Source: Bacteroidales bacterium
GTDB lineage: Bacteria; Bacteroidota; Bacteroidia; Bacteroidales; VadinHA17
Length of the DNA stretch: 64,000 nucleotides
Direction of reading: 5' to 3'
NCBI GenBank assembly: GCA_016715075.1
Contig: JADKBK010000024.1
Location: forward strand, 7,152-71,151
Positions 56,657 through 64,000 of this stretch are shown here, in pieces (position 1 is the first letter of the stretch; each line of letters begins with the position of its first letter). The notes beneath the pieces are model-generated. The model made no database searches, was not told the DNA's origin, and was given only the letters and a program-made list of their open reading frames with translations. The position numbers were made by a program, and so were the translations under genes.

Positions 56657-59281
56657 ATGAAAAAGGTAATCATTGGAGAGGGAAAAACAGATACAACTGT
56701 TTTAAAGGTCAGGAAGCAGCAGAACAGGGTTCCTCGCAGGTTTCCCATTGTTGGTATTGGAGCATCTGCAGGCGGACTGGAGGCATTGGAACAGTTTTTT
56801 TCGAATACGCCTCCAAACAATGGTATGGCATTTGTTGTCATTCAACATCTCGATCCGACATATGTCGGTATCATGCCTGAGCTGCTGCAGCGTGCCACTG
56901 ATATGAAAGTAATTCAGGTCAGCGACCACCTTCAGATAAGACCCGACCATGTATATGTAATTCCCCCGAACAGAAGCATGTCAGTATTAAACGGGTATCT
57001 TCATTTGTTTGAGCCTACTGAACTGCGGGGGCTGCGGCTTCCCATAGATATTTTTTTCCGTTCGCTTGCAGATGATCAGAATGAAAAAAGCATTGGGATC
57101 ATTCTCTCAGGCATGGGCTCAGATGGCAGCCTTGGATTGAAAGCTATTAAGGGAAAAAATGGAATTGTTCTGGTACAGGATCCTGCCACAGCAAAATTTA
57201 ACGGCATGCCAAATAGTGCAATTGCTACAGTTTCTGTTGATATTCTGGCCTCAGCAAACGAATTACCTTCAAGACTAATATCTCTTCTTAAATATAGTCC
57301 GGCTGTCTCTCAAAAAGCTGAAGGAGATGGAAAAAATAAAAACTACCTCGAAAAAGTAATCATACTGCTACGGACACAGACAGGACATGATTTTACTTTC
57401 TATAAAAAAAATACTCTATTCCGGCGAATAGAAAGACGTATGGGTATTCATCAGCTTGAAACAATCAGTAAATATGTCCATTATTTACAGGAAAATCCAA
57501 AGGAACTGGATATTCTTTTCAAAGAACTGTTGATCGGGGTTACTAATTTTTTCCGTGATGCTGCCATGTGGGAGAAATTGAAAGAGCAGATTCTTCCGGA
57601 ATTATTTACTGAATTACAAAATGGACATCTGCTGAGGGTATGGATTACGGGTTGTTCAACGGGTGAAGAAGCTTACTCCTTTGCTATTGTTTTCAAAGAA
57701 GCAGCTGAAAAACTGCTTGGGAGTAAAAGTATTACCCTTCAGATCTTTGCCACCGATATAGACAGGGATGCAATTGAAAGCGCAAGAAGAGGTGTTTTCA
57801 GTTCAAATATTGTAACAGATGTAACTCCTGAACGACTGGCCAAATTCTTCACTATTACCGAGTCCGGCTATCGGGTAAATACCTCAATACGTGAACTGGT
57901 TGTATTTGCACCCCATGACGTGATAAAAGATCCTCCGTTCACCAGGCTGGATTTCCTTCTATGCCGCAATCTGCTTATATACCTGGAACCTGAGTTACAG
58001 AAAAAACTTATGAACCTGTTCTATTACAGTCTGACATCAGGCGGGATAATGATTCTTGGCAGCGCGGAGAATGTAAACTCAAAAGAGACATTATATCTTG
58101 AAATTGATAAGAAATTAAAAATTTATAAACGTGCAATTACCCCGGCAGTGATTGACAGAATGGATTTTCCAGTTTCATTGTCAATTACTTCGAGACGGAA
58201 TCAGATGAATACAGAACAAGCAAAAACGGTTTATACCATGCAGTCTTTTGTAGAACAAATATTACTTCAGCGTTTTCTGCCTGCCAGTGTGCTAATAAAT
58301 CAGGATGGCGATATCCTCTATATTACCGGAAAAACCGGGAAATACCTGGAACCTGCAGCAGGTAAGGCCAACATGAACATCTTCGCGATGGCCAGGGAAG
58401 GATTGGGAAACCAGCTATTGAATGCTGTTCGGAAAGCAAAGCAAAATTACGAACCGTATGTTCTGAGAAATATAAAGCTTGACAATAACAAAAGCAGCCA
58501 CTATGTTGATGTGACCATTCAACAATCAGAGAGTCCTCCGGAATTTAGAGGAACTATAATAATAGTTTTTTCAGATGTTACTGAAGGTCATATTCCGGTA
58601 ACAAATAATCAGAGACGGAGAAAAAAAACATCTCCTGTCAGTGAACATGAATTGGAATTGCAGCGAACCCTTGAAGAGCTGCAAAGCACCCGTGAGGAGA
58701 TGCAGACTTCACAGGAAGAGCTAAAGTCGACAAATGAAGAGTTGCAATCAACAAATGAGGAATTACAGTCAACAAACGAAGAACTAACCACATCAAAGGA
58801 GGAGATGCAGAGTCTGAATGAAGAATTGCAAACCGTAAATATTGAGCTTCAAAGCAAAATAACTGATTTTATGGTTGCAAACAACGACATGAAAAACCTT
58901 CTAAACAGTACTGATATTGCCACTTTATTTCTGGACAGAGGGCTGAATATCCGGAGATATACTGCAGAATTAACTAAAATCATCAAGCTGCGCCCATCAG
59001 ACATCGGCCGACCTTTTACCGAAATGGTCTCTGACCTCAGGTATAACAATATAACTGAAGATGCAACTGAAGTATTGCGGACTCTTATATTCAAGGAAAA
59101 TGATATCACCACCCACGATCAAAGGTGGTTCAAGGTCAGGATAATGCCTTACCGCACATTTGATGATAAAATTGAAGGGTTGGTGATTACATTTATTGAA
59201 ATTACCGTAGCAAAAAAACTCGAAGAAGAATTGAAAAAAACAATTGAAATTCTGCGAGAGCATAACTTGTATATTCCATGA
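56657..59281 (+). CDS. CheB-CheR fusion with coiled coil and PAS domain
   Basis: The 874-residue protein joins a CheB methylesterase domain (about 28-215: GIGASAGGLEAL with S37, IQHLDP, SGMGSDGSLG) to a CheR methyltransferase (about 235-500: YKKNTLFRRIERRMG, WITGCSTGEEAYSFAI, FLLCRNLLIYL). A long coiled coil follows with repeated STNEELQ units (about 678-745), then a PAS domain (about 755-865). The CheB part has no receiver domain of its own. Such fusions are usually sensory proteins, not classical chemotaxis genes, and no other che gene is nearby. The ATG of the next gene overlaps its stop by 4 bases. Confidence 0.93.
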   Translation: MKKVIIGEGKTDTTVLKVRKQQNRVPRRFPIVGIGASAGGLEALEQFFSNTPPNNGMAFVVIQHLDPTYVGIMPELLQRATDMKVIQVSDHLQIRPDHVYVIPPNRSMSVLNGYLHLFEPTELRGLRLPIDIFFRSLADDQNEKSIGIILSGMGSDGSLGLKAIKGKNGIVLVQDPATAKFNGMPNSAIATVSVDILASANELPSRLISLLKYSPAVSQKAEGDGKNKNYLEKVIILLRTQTGHDFTFYKKNTLFRRIERRMGIHQLETISKYVHYLQENPKELDILFKELLIGVTNFFRDAAMWEKLKEQILPELFTELQNGHLLRVWITGCSTGEEAYSFAIVFKEAAEKLLGSKSITLQIFATDIDRDAIESARRGVFSSNIVTDVTPERLAKFFTITESGYRVNTSIRELVVFAPHDVIKDPPFTRLDFLLCRNLLIYLEPELQKKLMNLFYYSLTSGGIMILGSAENVNSKETLYLEIDKKLKIYKRAITPAVIDRMDFPVSLSITSRRNQMNTEQAKTVYTMQSFVEQILLQRFLPASVLINQDGDILYITGKTGKYLEPAAGKANMNIFAMAREGLGNQLLNAVRKAKQNYEPYVLRNIKLDNNKSSHYVDVTIQQSESPPEFRGTIIIVFSDVTEGHIPVTNNQRRRKKTSPVSEHELELQRTLEELQSTREEMQTSQEELKSTNEELQSTNEELQSTNEELTTSKEEMQSLNEELQTVNIELQSKITDFMVANNDMKNLLNSTDIATLFLDRGLNIRRYTAELTKIIKLRPSDIGRPFTEMVSDLRYNNITEDATEVLRTLIFKENDITTHDQRWFKVRIMPYRTFDDKIEGLVITFIEITVAKKLEEELKKTIEILREHNLYIP

Positions 59282-60987
59282 AAAAGAAACAAGTTCATCA
59301 TTCAGGGAGTCAGATACTCAGGCAGAAAGCCGAAGAAAAACTCCAAAAGCTTATACCAAAAGTAAGTTTTTCAGGTTCTGACGCTGATATTCTGAAACGC
59401 AATCATGAACTTGAGGTGTACCAGATAGAACTTGAAATTCAAAATGAAGAACTAATTCAAGCCACAGAACAGGCTAAAAGCAATGCTGAAAAATATATCG
59501 AATTATATAACAATGCCCCTGCAGGCTATTTAACACTTTCTGAGGAGGGTAAAATCCTTGAATTGAATTTCTACAGCGCAAAATTACTTGGGAAAGAACG
59601 GCTGAAATTAATAAACAACATGTTCAGTTTTTTTGTATCAAGGGACTCCAAAACGGTATTTAATGAATTTCTGAGAAATATTTTCGCTAACCGATCCCAT
59701 GAATCATGCGAAGTTAAGCTATATTCGGGTGAGAGCAAATTAACATCGCATGTTTACCTCACAGGACATATCATTGAGTTTGACAAGCATTGCCATATAA
59801 CTATGGTGAATATAACTGAGCGAATGCAGGCTGAGGAAGAATTAAGGAACAGGATGGTTGAATTGACAAATGCATACAATCAGCTTCAAAAGTATATATT
59901 CGACAATGAAGAATTAAGACAGTTCACATATATCTCTTCTCACCAGCTTCAGCAACCCCTTCGTACCATTAAGAATTTCATTGGAATACTTGAAGAAGAT
60001 TATCGGGCCTTATTTGATGATAAAGCCATAAGATATCTCGATACGATAAAAGAGTCTACTTCAAGGATGAATTCCTTAATCCTGGCCCTTTCCCAGTATT
60101 CACGGCTGGGACTAAAGAAGAAACTGCAGACTGTTGATTGCAATGCATTATTGAATAATGTTATTGCAGATCTTGATTCCATGATTAAGTCATCGGGCAC
60201 TTCCATAGAAGTAACAAGTATGCCTGTATTAAATGCATATGAAGACGAGATCCGACAGGTCTTTCAGAATCTGATAGAAAACGCTGTTAAATTCCAGAGA
60301 AATAATAACAAACCAAAGATTCAGATACGTTCCGAAAACTTTGAGAACAGATGGCAATTTTCAGTCAGCGATAATGGAATAGGCATTCACCCTGATCACT
60401 TTGATAAAATATTTGACATATTTCAAAGGTTGCACAAAAATGAAGACCAGTATCTGGGAAGTGGAATCGGACTGGCTTTCTGCAAAAAGATAATTGAAAT
60501 GCATCAGGGGAAAATATGGGTAGAATCAAATAAAAATGAAGATGTTACTTTTTATTTCACAAGTGGCAAATCTAACAATATGAAAAAATCATTAAGATGT
60601 ATAATGCTGGTTGATGATGATCCTAATGATAATTATTATCATACAAGAGAGATTAAAAAAGCCAATCCATCAATTGAAGTAATAGAAAAACAAACCGGAC
60701 TGGAAGCGCTGGAATACCTGGAAACAAATAAGGAGAATATGGAGCTGATCCCTGACCTTATTGCACTCGATATCAATATGCCTGTTATGGATGGGTGGCA
60801 GTTTCTTAAGGAATATAGTATTATGGAAAAAGAGTTCCAGGACTCTGTGGTAATTATCATGCTTTCAACCTCAGGAGATCCGGATGATATAGAAAAAGCT
60901 ATGAAATATAGCTGTGTTTCTGACTTTATTACGAAACCACTGACCAGGGAAAAAGTCACAAATATTGCCGAAAAATATTTCAGCTAA
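59278..60987 (+). CDS. PAS histidine kinase fused to a response-regulator receiver domain
   Basis: The 569-residue protein has an N-terminal coiled coil, a PAS domain (about 70-185, NNAPAGYLTLSEEGKILELN), a HisKA-type phospho-site H222 in SSHQLQQPLRT, an ATPase domain (NLIENAVKFQ, VSDNGIGIHPDHF, GSGIGLAFCKKI), and a C-terminal receiver (about 440-565) with acidic cluster VDDDP and phospho-acceptor D498 in LDINMPVMDG. The receiver begins at MKKSLRCIMLVDDDP, which looks like a former start codon, so two separate genes may have fused. It is translationally coupled to the CheB-CheR gene and is the likely partner. Confidence 0.92.
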   Translation: MKKKQVHHSGSQILRQKAEEKLQKLIPKVSFSGSDADILKRNHELEVYQIELEIQNEELIQATEQAKSNAEKYIELYNNAPAGYLTLSEEGKILELNFYSAKLLGKERLKLINNMFSFFVSRDSKTVFNEFLRNIFANRSHESCEVKLYSGESKLTSHVYLTGHIIEFDKHCHITMVNITERMQAEEELRNRMVELTNAYNQLQKYIFDNEELRQFTYISSHQLQQPLRTIKNFIGILEEDYRALFDDKAIRYLDTIKESTSRMNSLILALSQYSRLGLKKKLQTVDCNALLNNVIADLDSMIKSSGTSIEVTSMPVLNAYEDEIRQVFQNLIENAVKFQRNNNKPKIQIRSENFENRWQFSVSDNGIGIHPDHFDKIFDIFQRLHKNEDQYLGSGIGLAFCKKIIEMHQGKIWVESNKNEDVTFYFTSGKSNNMKKSLRCIMLVDDDPNDNYYHTREIKKANPSIEVIEKQTGLEALEYLETNKENMELIPDLIALDINMPVMDGWQFLKEYSIMEKEFQDSVVIIMLSTSGDPDDIEKAMKYSCVSDFITKPLTREKVTNIAEKYFS

Positions 60988-61062
60988 ATCAGTCCCAGTT
61001 TAGATTTCACAATATTGAAAAGCTCAGGAGCATTTCAACTTACAAAATAACTGATCTCTATT

Positions 61063-62010
61063 TTAATATTCAAATGGATGCTCCTGCCTGAAATCAGGAA
61101 GGTAACTCCGACAACTGTCCATATCCTGAACCCATCCATTTCTGAAACCCAGCTTTTGCATTGCCTCTGCAACAGCATCGTATTCCCTTCTCAGCAACTG
61201 ACGATTAAGAACAGCATGATTTTTCACCCTGCCGGTGGGATAGTACTGAGACATAAGTGATATAGTTACCCCTGGAGATAACTCTTCTGCAATAACCTCA
61301 AGAACTCTGATGCTCTCGTCAATATGGCCTGGCAAAACCAGATGCCTGATAACCATTCCGTATTCTGCACTTCCGTCATCACTGGTCCTGAGGCCAGAGC
61401 CTTTCTGGTAATACATTTCTTTAAGCGCCTTCACTGCTATTTCAGGGTAATCGGCCGCTTCAGAATAATTAAATGCCATTGAGGATGTAACATACTTAAT
61501 ATCGGGGAGATACACATCGATCACATCTGACAGGCTCCTCAGAGTTTCAGCCCTGTCATAGCTGTTGGTGTTGTAGACAGTAACAGGCTTTAATCCCCGA
61601 GAGTTCAATCCCCTGATAATTTCCCTGACCTGGGGTACCACATGGGAAGGGGAGACAAAACCCACGCTATTGATTCCCGATGAAAGTATCTTTTCAATCC
61701 TGTCAAGCAATGTCTGCAGCTCATAAGCTGAATCAGGAATAACTTCATCCGGATTGCTGATATCATGATTCTGGCAATAGATGCATCTGAGGTTGCACCC
61801 TGTAAAGAAAATATTACAGATCCCGTTCCTGCCGTTTATTGCAGGTTCCTCTCCCCTGTGGATACATACTGATGCGATATTAAATCCGGCATCAGTTTTG
61901 CAAAAACCAGTGCCGCCTTTAAACCTGTTTACACCACATTTTCTGGGACACAAAATACAGTTCTCTAGCAGTCTGCGATCACTCTCACTATATATATACT
62001 TATCTTTCAA
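61063..62010 (-). CDS. Radical SAM protein, PflA/PflX-like (COG1313 type)
   Basis: The 315-residue protein has an N-terminal cysteine motif (CILCPRKCGVNRFKG) and the radical SAM cluster motif CNLRCIYC (Cys-x3-Cys-x2-Cys). The string MVIRHLVLPGHIDES and the C-terminal SQYYPTGRV are typical of the PflX-like group. Members are thought to activate or modify other enzymes, but this one's target is unknown. It stands alone, convergent with the kinase gene. It depends on iron-sulfur assembly, which the SUF operon in this window could supply. Confidence 0.9.
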   Translation of the reverse strand: MKDKYIYSESDRRLLENCILCPRKCGVNRFKGGTGFCKTDAGFNIASVCIHRGEEPAINGRNGICNIFFTGCNLRCIYCQNHDISNPDEVIPDSAYELQTLLDRIEKILSSGINSVGFVSPSHVVPQVREIIRGLNSRGLKPVTVYNTNSYDRAETLRSLSDVIDVYLPDIKYVTSSMAFNYSEAADYPEIAVKALKEMYYQKGSGLRTSDDGSAEYGMVIRHLVLPGHIDESIRVLEVIAEELSPGVTISLMSQYYPTGRVKNHAVLNRQLLRREYDAVAEAMQKLGFRNGWVQDMDSCRSYLPDFRQEHPFEY

Positions 62011-62141
62011 TACGATAGTTCAGATTTTTGCAATTTCTGACCGAAATTTTAAGATCAGATGGCAAATATCGTAATGTTTGCCAAATAAACTGCTAGATCT
62101 TTGACCCACAAGCATAATAGTTCAACTTATCTGCCGATTCT

Positions 62142-62172
62142 TTTGGTGATTAAATATAAAGTTGTACCTTTG
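62142..62172 (+). promoter_or_regulatory. Promoter of the rimP-nusA operon
   Basis: TTTG at 62142-62145, a 19-base spacer and TACCTTTG at 62165-62172 match the Bacteroidota -33/-7 promoter consensus exactly. It lies 69 bases before the rimP ATG. This is the best promoter match in the window. Confidence 0.75.
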
Positions 62173-62199
62173 CATCCGAAATGAGGGGTGTTGATACCT

Positions 62200-62217
62200 A
62201 GGGGACCAGAGTCCCCT
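62200..62217 (+). promoter_or_regulatory. Leader hairpin of rimP
   Basis: A perfect 7-bp stem AGGGGAC/GTCCCCT with loop CAGA is followed by ATTTTG. It lies in the short rimP leader, about 24 bases before the start codon. It could act in attenuation or mRNA stability; the T-tract is too short for a strong terminator. Confidence 0.5.
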
Positions 62218-62240
62218 ATTTTGTTATCGGTTTTTAGAAA

Positions 62241-62693
62241 ATGACAGATAAAGAGCACATAAAGGGATTGGTAGAGGAGTTCATAAAAGGGACCGGACTG
62301 TTTCTTGTTGCTGTCAAAGTAAGCAGTGCAAACAGGATTACGGTGCTTGCCGACAAGAATGAAGGTATAACAATAGAGGAATGTGTTGCGATACACAGGC
62401 ATATTGAAAATAATCTTGACAGGGAAAAGGAGGATTTTGAACTGCAGGTATCCTCGCCGGGTCTTGATCTGCCCTTCGGAGTAATTGAGCAGTATATTAA
62501 AAATCAGGGCAGGAAAGTAGAGGTAGTCGAGAATGATGGTTCAAAGATTGCCGGGATATTAAAGAACGTTACTACAGGCGGATTTGAGCTTGAAACTGAG
62601 GTTAAAGTCAAAGGAAAAGCAAAGGAGGTTAAGGATATCTCATTCAATTTCGACCAGGTAAAAACGACTAGAGTTATTTTAATAATTAAGTAA
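62241..62693 (+). CDS. rimP: Ribosome maturation factor RimP
   Basis: The 150-residue protein assists 30S subunit assembly. It has the conserved core IEECVAIHRHIENNLDRE and the DFELQVSSPGLDLPF signature, with a C-terminal SH3-like part (VEVVENDGSKIAGILKNV). It is the first gene of the rimP-nusA operon, 20 bases before nusA. Confidence 0.95.
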   Translation: MTDKEHIKGLVEEFIKGTGLFLVAVKVSSANRITVLADKNEGITIEECVAIHRHIENNLDREKEDFELQVSSPGLDLPFGVIEQYIKNQGRKVEVVENDGSKIAGILKNVTTGGFELETEVKVKGKAKEVKDISFNFDQVKTTRVILIIK

Positions 62694-62713
62694 TAATAAG
62701 AGGTTAACACCAG

Positions 62714-63952
62714 ATGGAAAACGTTAATTTGATCGACACTTTTTCGGAATTTAAGGAGCTGAAAAATATTGACCGTCCGACAATGATGAGCGTACTTGAG
62801 GATGTCTTCAGGAGTATGCTGGCAAAGAAATATGGTTCAGCTGATAATTTTGACATCATTGTCAATATCGATAAAGGTGACTTTGAAATATGGAGAAACA
62901 GGGTTGTTGTGGAAGACGATGAATTGACTGATCCTGTTGTACAGATCCCTCTGTCTAAGGCCAAGGAGATTGATGAGGATTATGAGGTCGGTGAAGAGGT
63001 ATCAGATGAAGTTAAGTTTCCGGACTTCGGAAGAAGGGCTATATTGTCATTGAGGCAAAATCTGACAGCACGTATTCTCGATCTTGAGAAGAACAATATC
63101 TATATCAAGTATAAGGACAGGATAGGTGAAATAGTAACCGGGGAGGTATACCAGGTATGGAAAAGGGAAATCCTTGTTCTTGATGACGATGGGAATGAAC
63201 TGATATTGCCAAAGAGCGACCAGATCCCTTCCGATCACTTCAGAAAGGGTGATTCCATCAGGGCTGTTGTGATAAAGGTTGAAATGAGAAACAATACCCC
63301 GTTCATTATCCTGAGCCGTACATCTCCTGTTTTCCTTGAGAGACTGTTTGAACTTGAAGTTCCTGAGATATTTGACGGGCTTATAACAATAAAGAAGATT
63401 GTCAGGGTTCCGGGAGAACGTGCCAAGGTAGCTGTAGAATCGTATGATGAAAGGATTGATCCCGTAGGGGCATGTGTTGGAATGAAAGGATCAAGGATTC
63501 ATGGTATCGTCAGAGAGTTGCGCAATGAGAACATTGATGTTATTAACTATACTTCAAATAATCAGCTTTTCATACAGAGAGCTCTTAGTCCTGCAAAAAT
63601 AACCTCCATCAAGCTTGTTGAAGAGACAAAAAGGGCAGAGATATATCTCAAGCCCAATGAAGTTTCACTTGCTATCGGTAAGGGTGGGCTTAATATAAAG
63701 CTGGCCAGTCAGCTTACCGGCTATGAAATAGATGTTTACAGGGAGCCGGGAGGAGAAGACCTGGAAGATGTCAATCTTGAGGAATTCGGCGATGAGATTG
63801 AAGATTGGATAATTGAAGAACTTAAGGCAATTGGCTGTGATACTGCCAGAAGTGTTCTGAATCTTTCTATCAGTGACCTGGTAAAAAGGACTGACCTTGA
63901 AGAAGAGACAGTCAAAGAGGTTGTCAACATCCTCAGAGCAGAGTTTGAATAA
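62714..63952 (+). CDS. nusA: Transcription termination/antitermination factor NusA
   Basis: The 412-residue protein has an N-terminal RNA-polymerase-binding domain (about 1-125, LEDVFRSMLAKKYG), an S1 domain (about 130-200, GEIVTGEVYQVWKREILVL), and KH domains (about 205-365, KVAVESYDERIDPVGACVGMKG and AIGKGGLNIKLASQLTGYEI). A short helical tail follows (LKAIGCDTARSVLNLSISD). Upstream rimP and the expected downstream infB form the usual operon, but infB starts beyond the window. Confidence 0.97.
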   Translation: MENVNLIDTFSEFKELKNIDRPTMMSVLEDVFRSMLAKKYGSADNFDIIVNIDKGDFEIWRNRVVVEDDELTDPVVQIPLSKAKEIDEDYEVGEEVSDEVKFPDFGRRAILSLRQNLTARILDLEKNNIYIKYKDRIGEIVTGEVYQVWKREILVLDDDGNELILPKSDQIPSDHFRKGDSIRAVVIKVEMRNNTPFIILSRTSPVFLERLFELEVPEIFDGLITIKKIVRVPGERAKVAVESYDERIDPVGACVGMKGSRIHGIVRELRNENIDVINYTSNNQLFIQRALSPAKITSIKLVEETKRAEIYLKPNEVSLAIGKGGLNIKLASQLTGYEIDVYREPGGEDLEDVNLEEFGDEIEDWIIEELKAIGCDTARSVLNLSISDLVKRTDLEEETVKEVVNILRAEFE

Positions 63953-64000
63953 TATTTTAACCATTCATCAGGAAGGTTTTTTGACGTTTATAATAAAGGC
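63953..64000 (+). other. Sequence after nusA to window edge
   Basis: The last 48 bases hold no start codon I can assign. The next gene in this operon is normally infB. Confidence 0.4.

Noticed and set aside
63665..63964. Antisense open frames over nusA
   Set aside because: Their sequence follows from the codon pattern of nusA, and no start or domain supports them.

Overview
The window looks like a chromosomal segment of a Bacteroidota bacterium, most likely Bacteroidales/Marinilabiliales and probably from a metagenome or draft assembly. The evidence is a fused lpxC/fabZ gene, an rprX/rprY two-component pair, a GSCFA protein, an IPExxxVDY protein, a type IX secretion sorting domain, a TonB receptor with a carboxypeptidase-like N-terminal domain, FtsX-type permeases ending in NPVEALRYE, and promoters of the TTTG / TAnnTTTG type. 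No phage, plasmid, CRISPR array, transposase or rRNA gene was seen. One tRNA gene (Arg, anticodon CCG) is present.

Layout. 1-2415 (minus): a partial LVIVD-repeat lipoprotein and a serpin. 3121-10390 (plus): three tandem paralogous MacB/FtsX-type permeases, the third a decayed pseudogene. 10740-12006 (plus): a zinc-ribbon/HTH protein, a YIP1-like membrane protein and a secreted DUF3887-like protein. 12007-13387: a gene-poor, repeat-rich stretch holding the tRNA. 13388-17954: leuS (one apparent frameshift), an M23 peptidase and convergent purN. 18136-21381 (plus): acpP-fabF-rnc and two small genes. 21756-24109 (plus): rprX-rprY. 24180-31314 (minus): sigma-54 activator, lptE, TPR protein, secG, groS, groL, lepA, with three clear terminators. 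31390-33660 (plus): kdsB, a sorting-domain-only protein and a MerR regulator. 33690-37978 (minus): TonB receptor, GSCFA protein, alpha/beta hydrolase. 38317-40961: an ECF sigma factor, a membrane lipoprotein, a second ECF sigma gene whose interior is a low-complexity C tract, and yjbQ. 40990-48123 (minus): the SUF operon (sufB-C-D-S-E, a membrane protein, a DUF59 protein) with queG at its end. 48519-51620 (plus): DUF4139 protein, YccF protein, thiL. 51627-56393 (minus): HD phosphohydrolase, lpxD, lpxC/fabZ, lpxA. 56657-60987 (plus): a CheB-CheR-PAS fusion and a histidine kinase-receiver fusion overlapping by 4 bases. 61063-62010 (minus): a radical SAM protein. 62241-63952 (plus): rimP-nusA.

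How the genes fit together. Envelope biogenesis recurs: lpxA/C/D, fabZ, kdsB and lptE for lipid A, Kdo and LPS export, and acpP/fabF for the acyl chains. Iron-sulfur assembly (SUF) sits directly upstream of an iron-sulfur enzyme gene, queG. Translation and protein folding are represented by leuS, lepA, groSL, rimP and nusA.

Sequence quality matters here. Three genes expected to be intact are damaged: leuS by one extra base, queG by an apparent one-base loss near its 3' end, and an ECF sigma gene by about 383 bases of almost pure C (G on the coding strand). These look more like sequencing or assembly errors than biology. The third permease, with a frameshift plus two stop codons, looks like a true pseudogene. 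I found no convincing new biological system. The best leads are the sorting-domain-only T9SS protein, the membrane protein inside the SUF operon, the two signalling fusions, the sigma-54-like site before groS, and the structured repeats at 12.1-13.3 kb.
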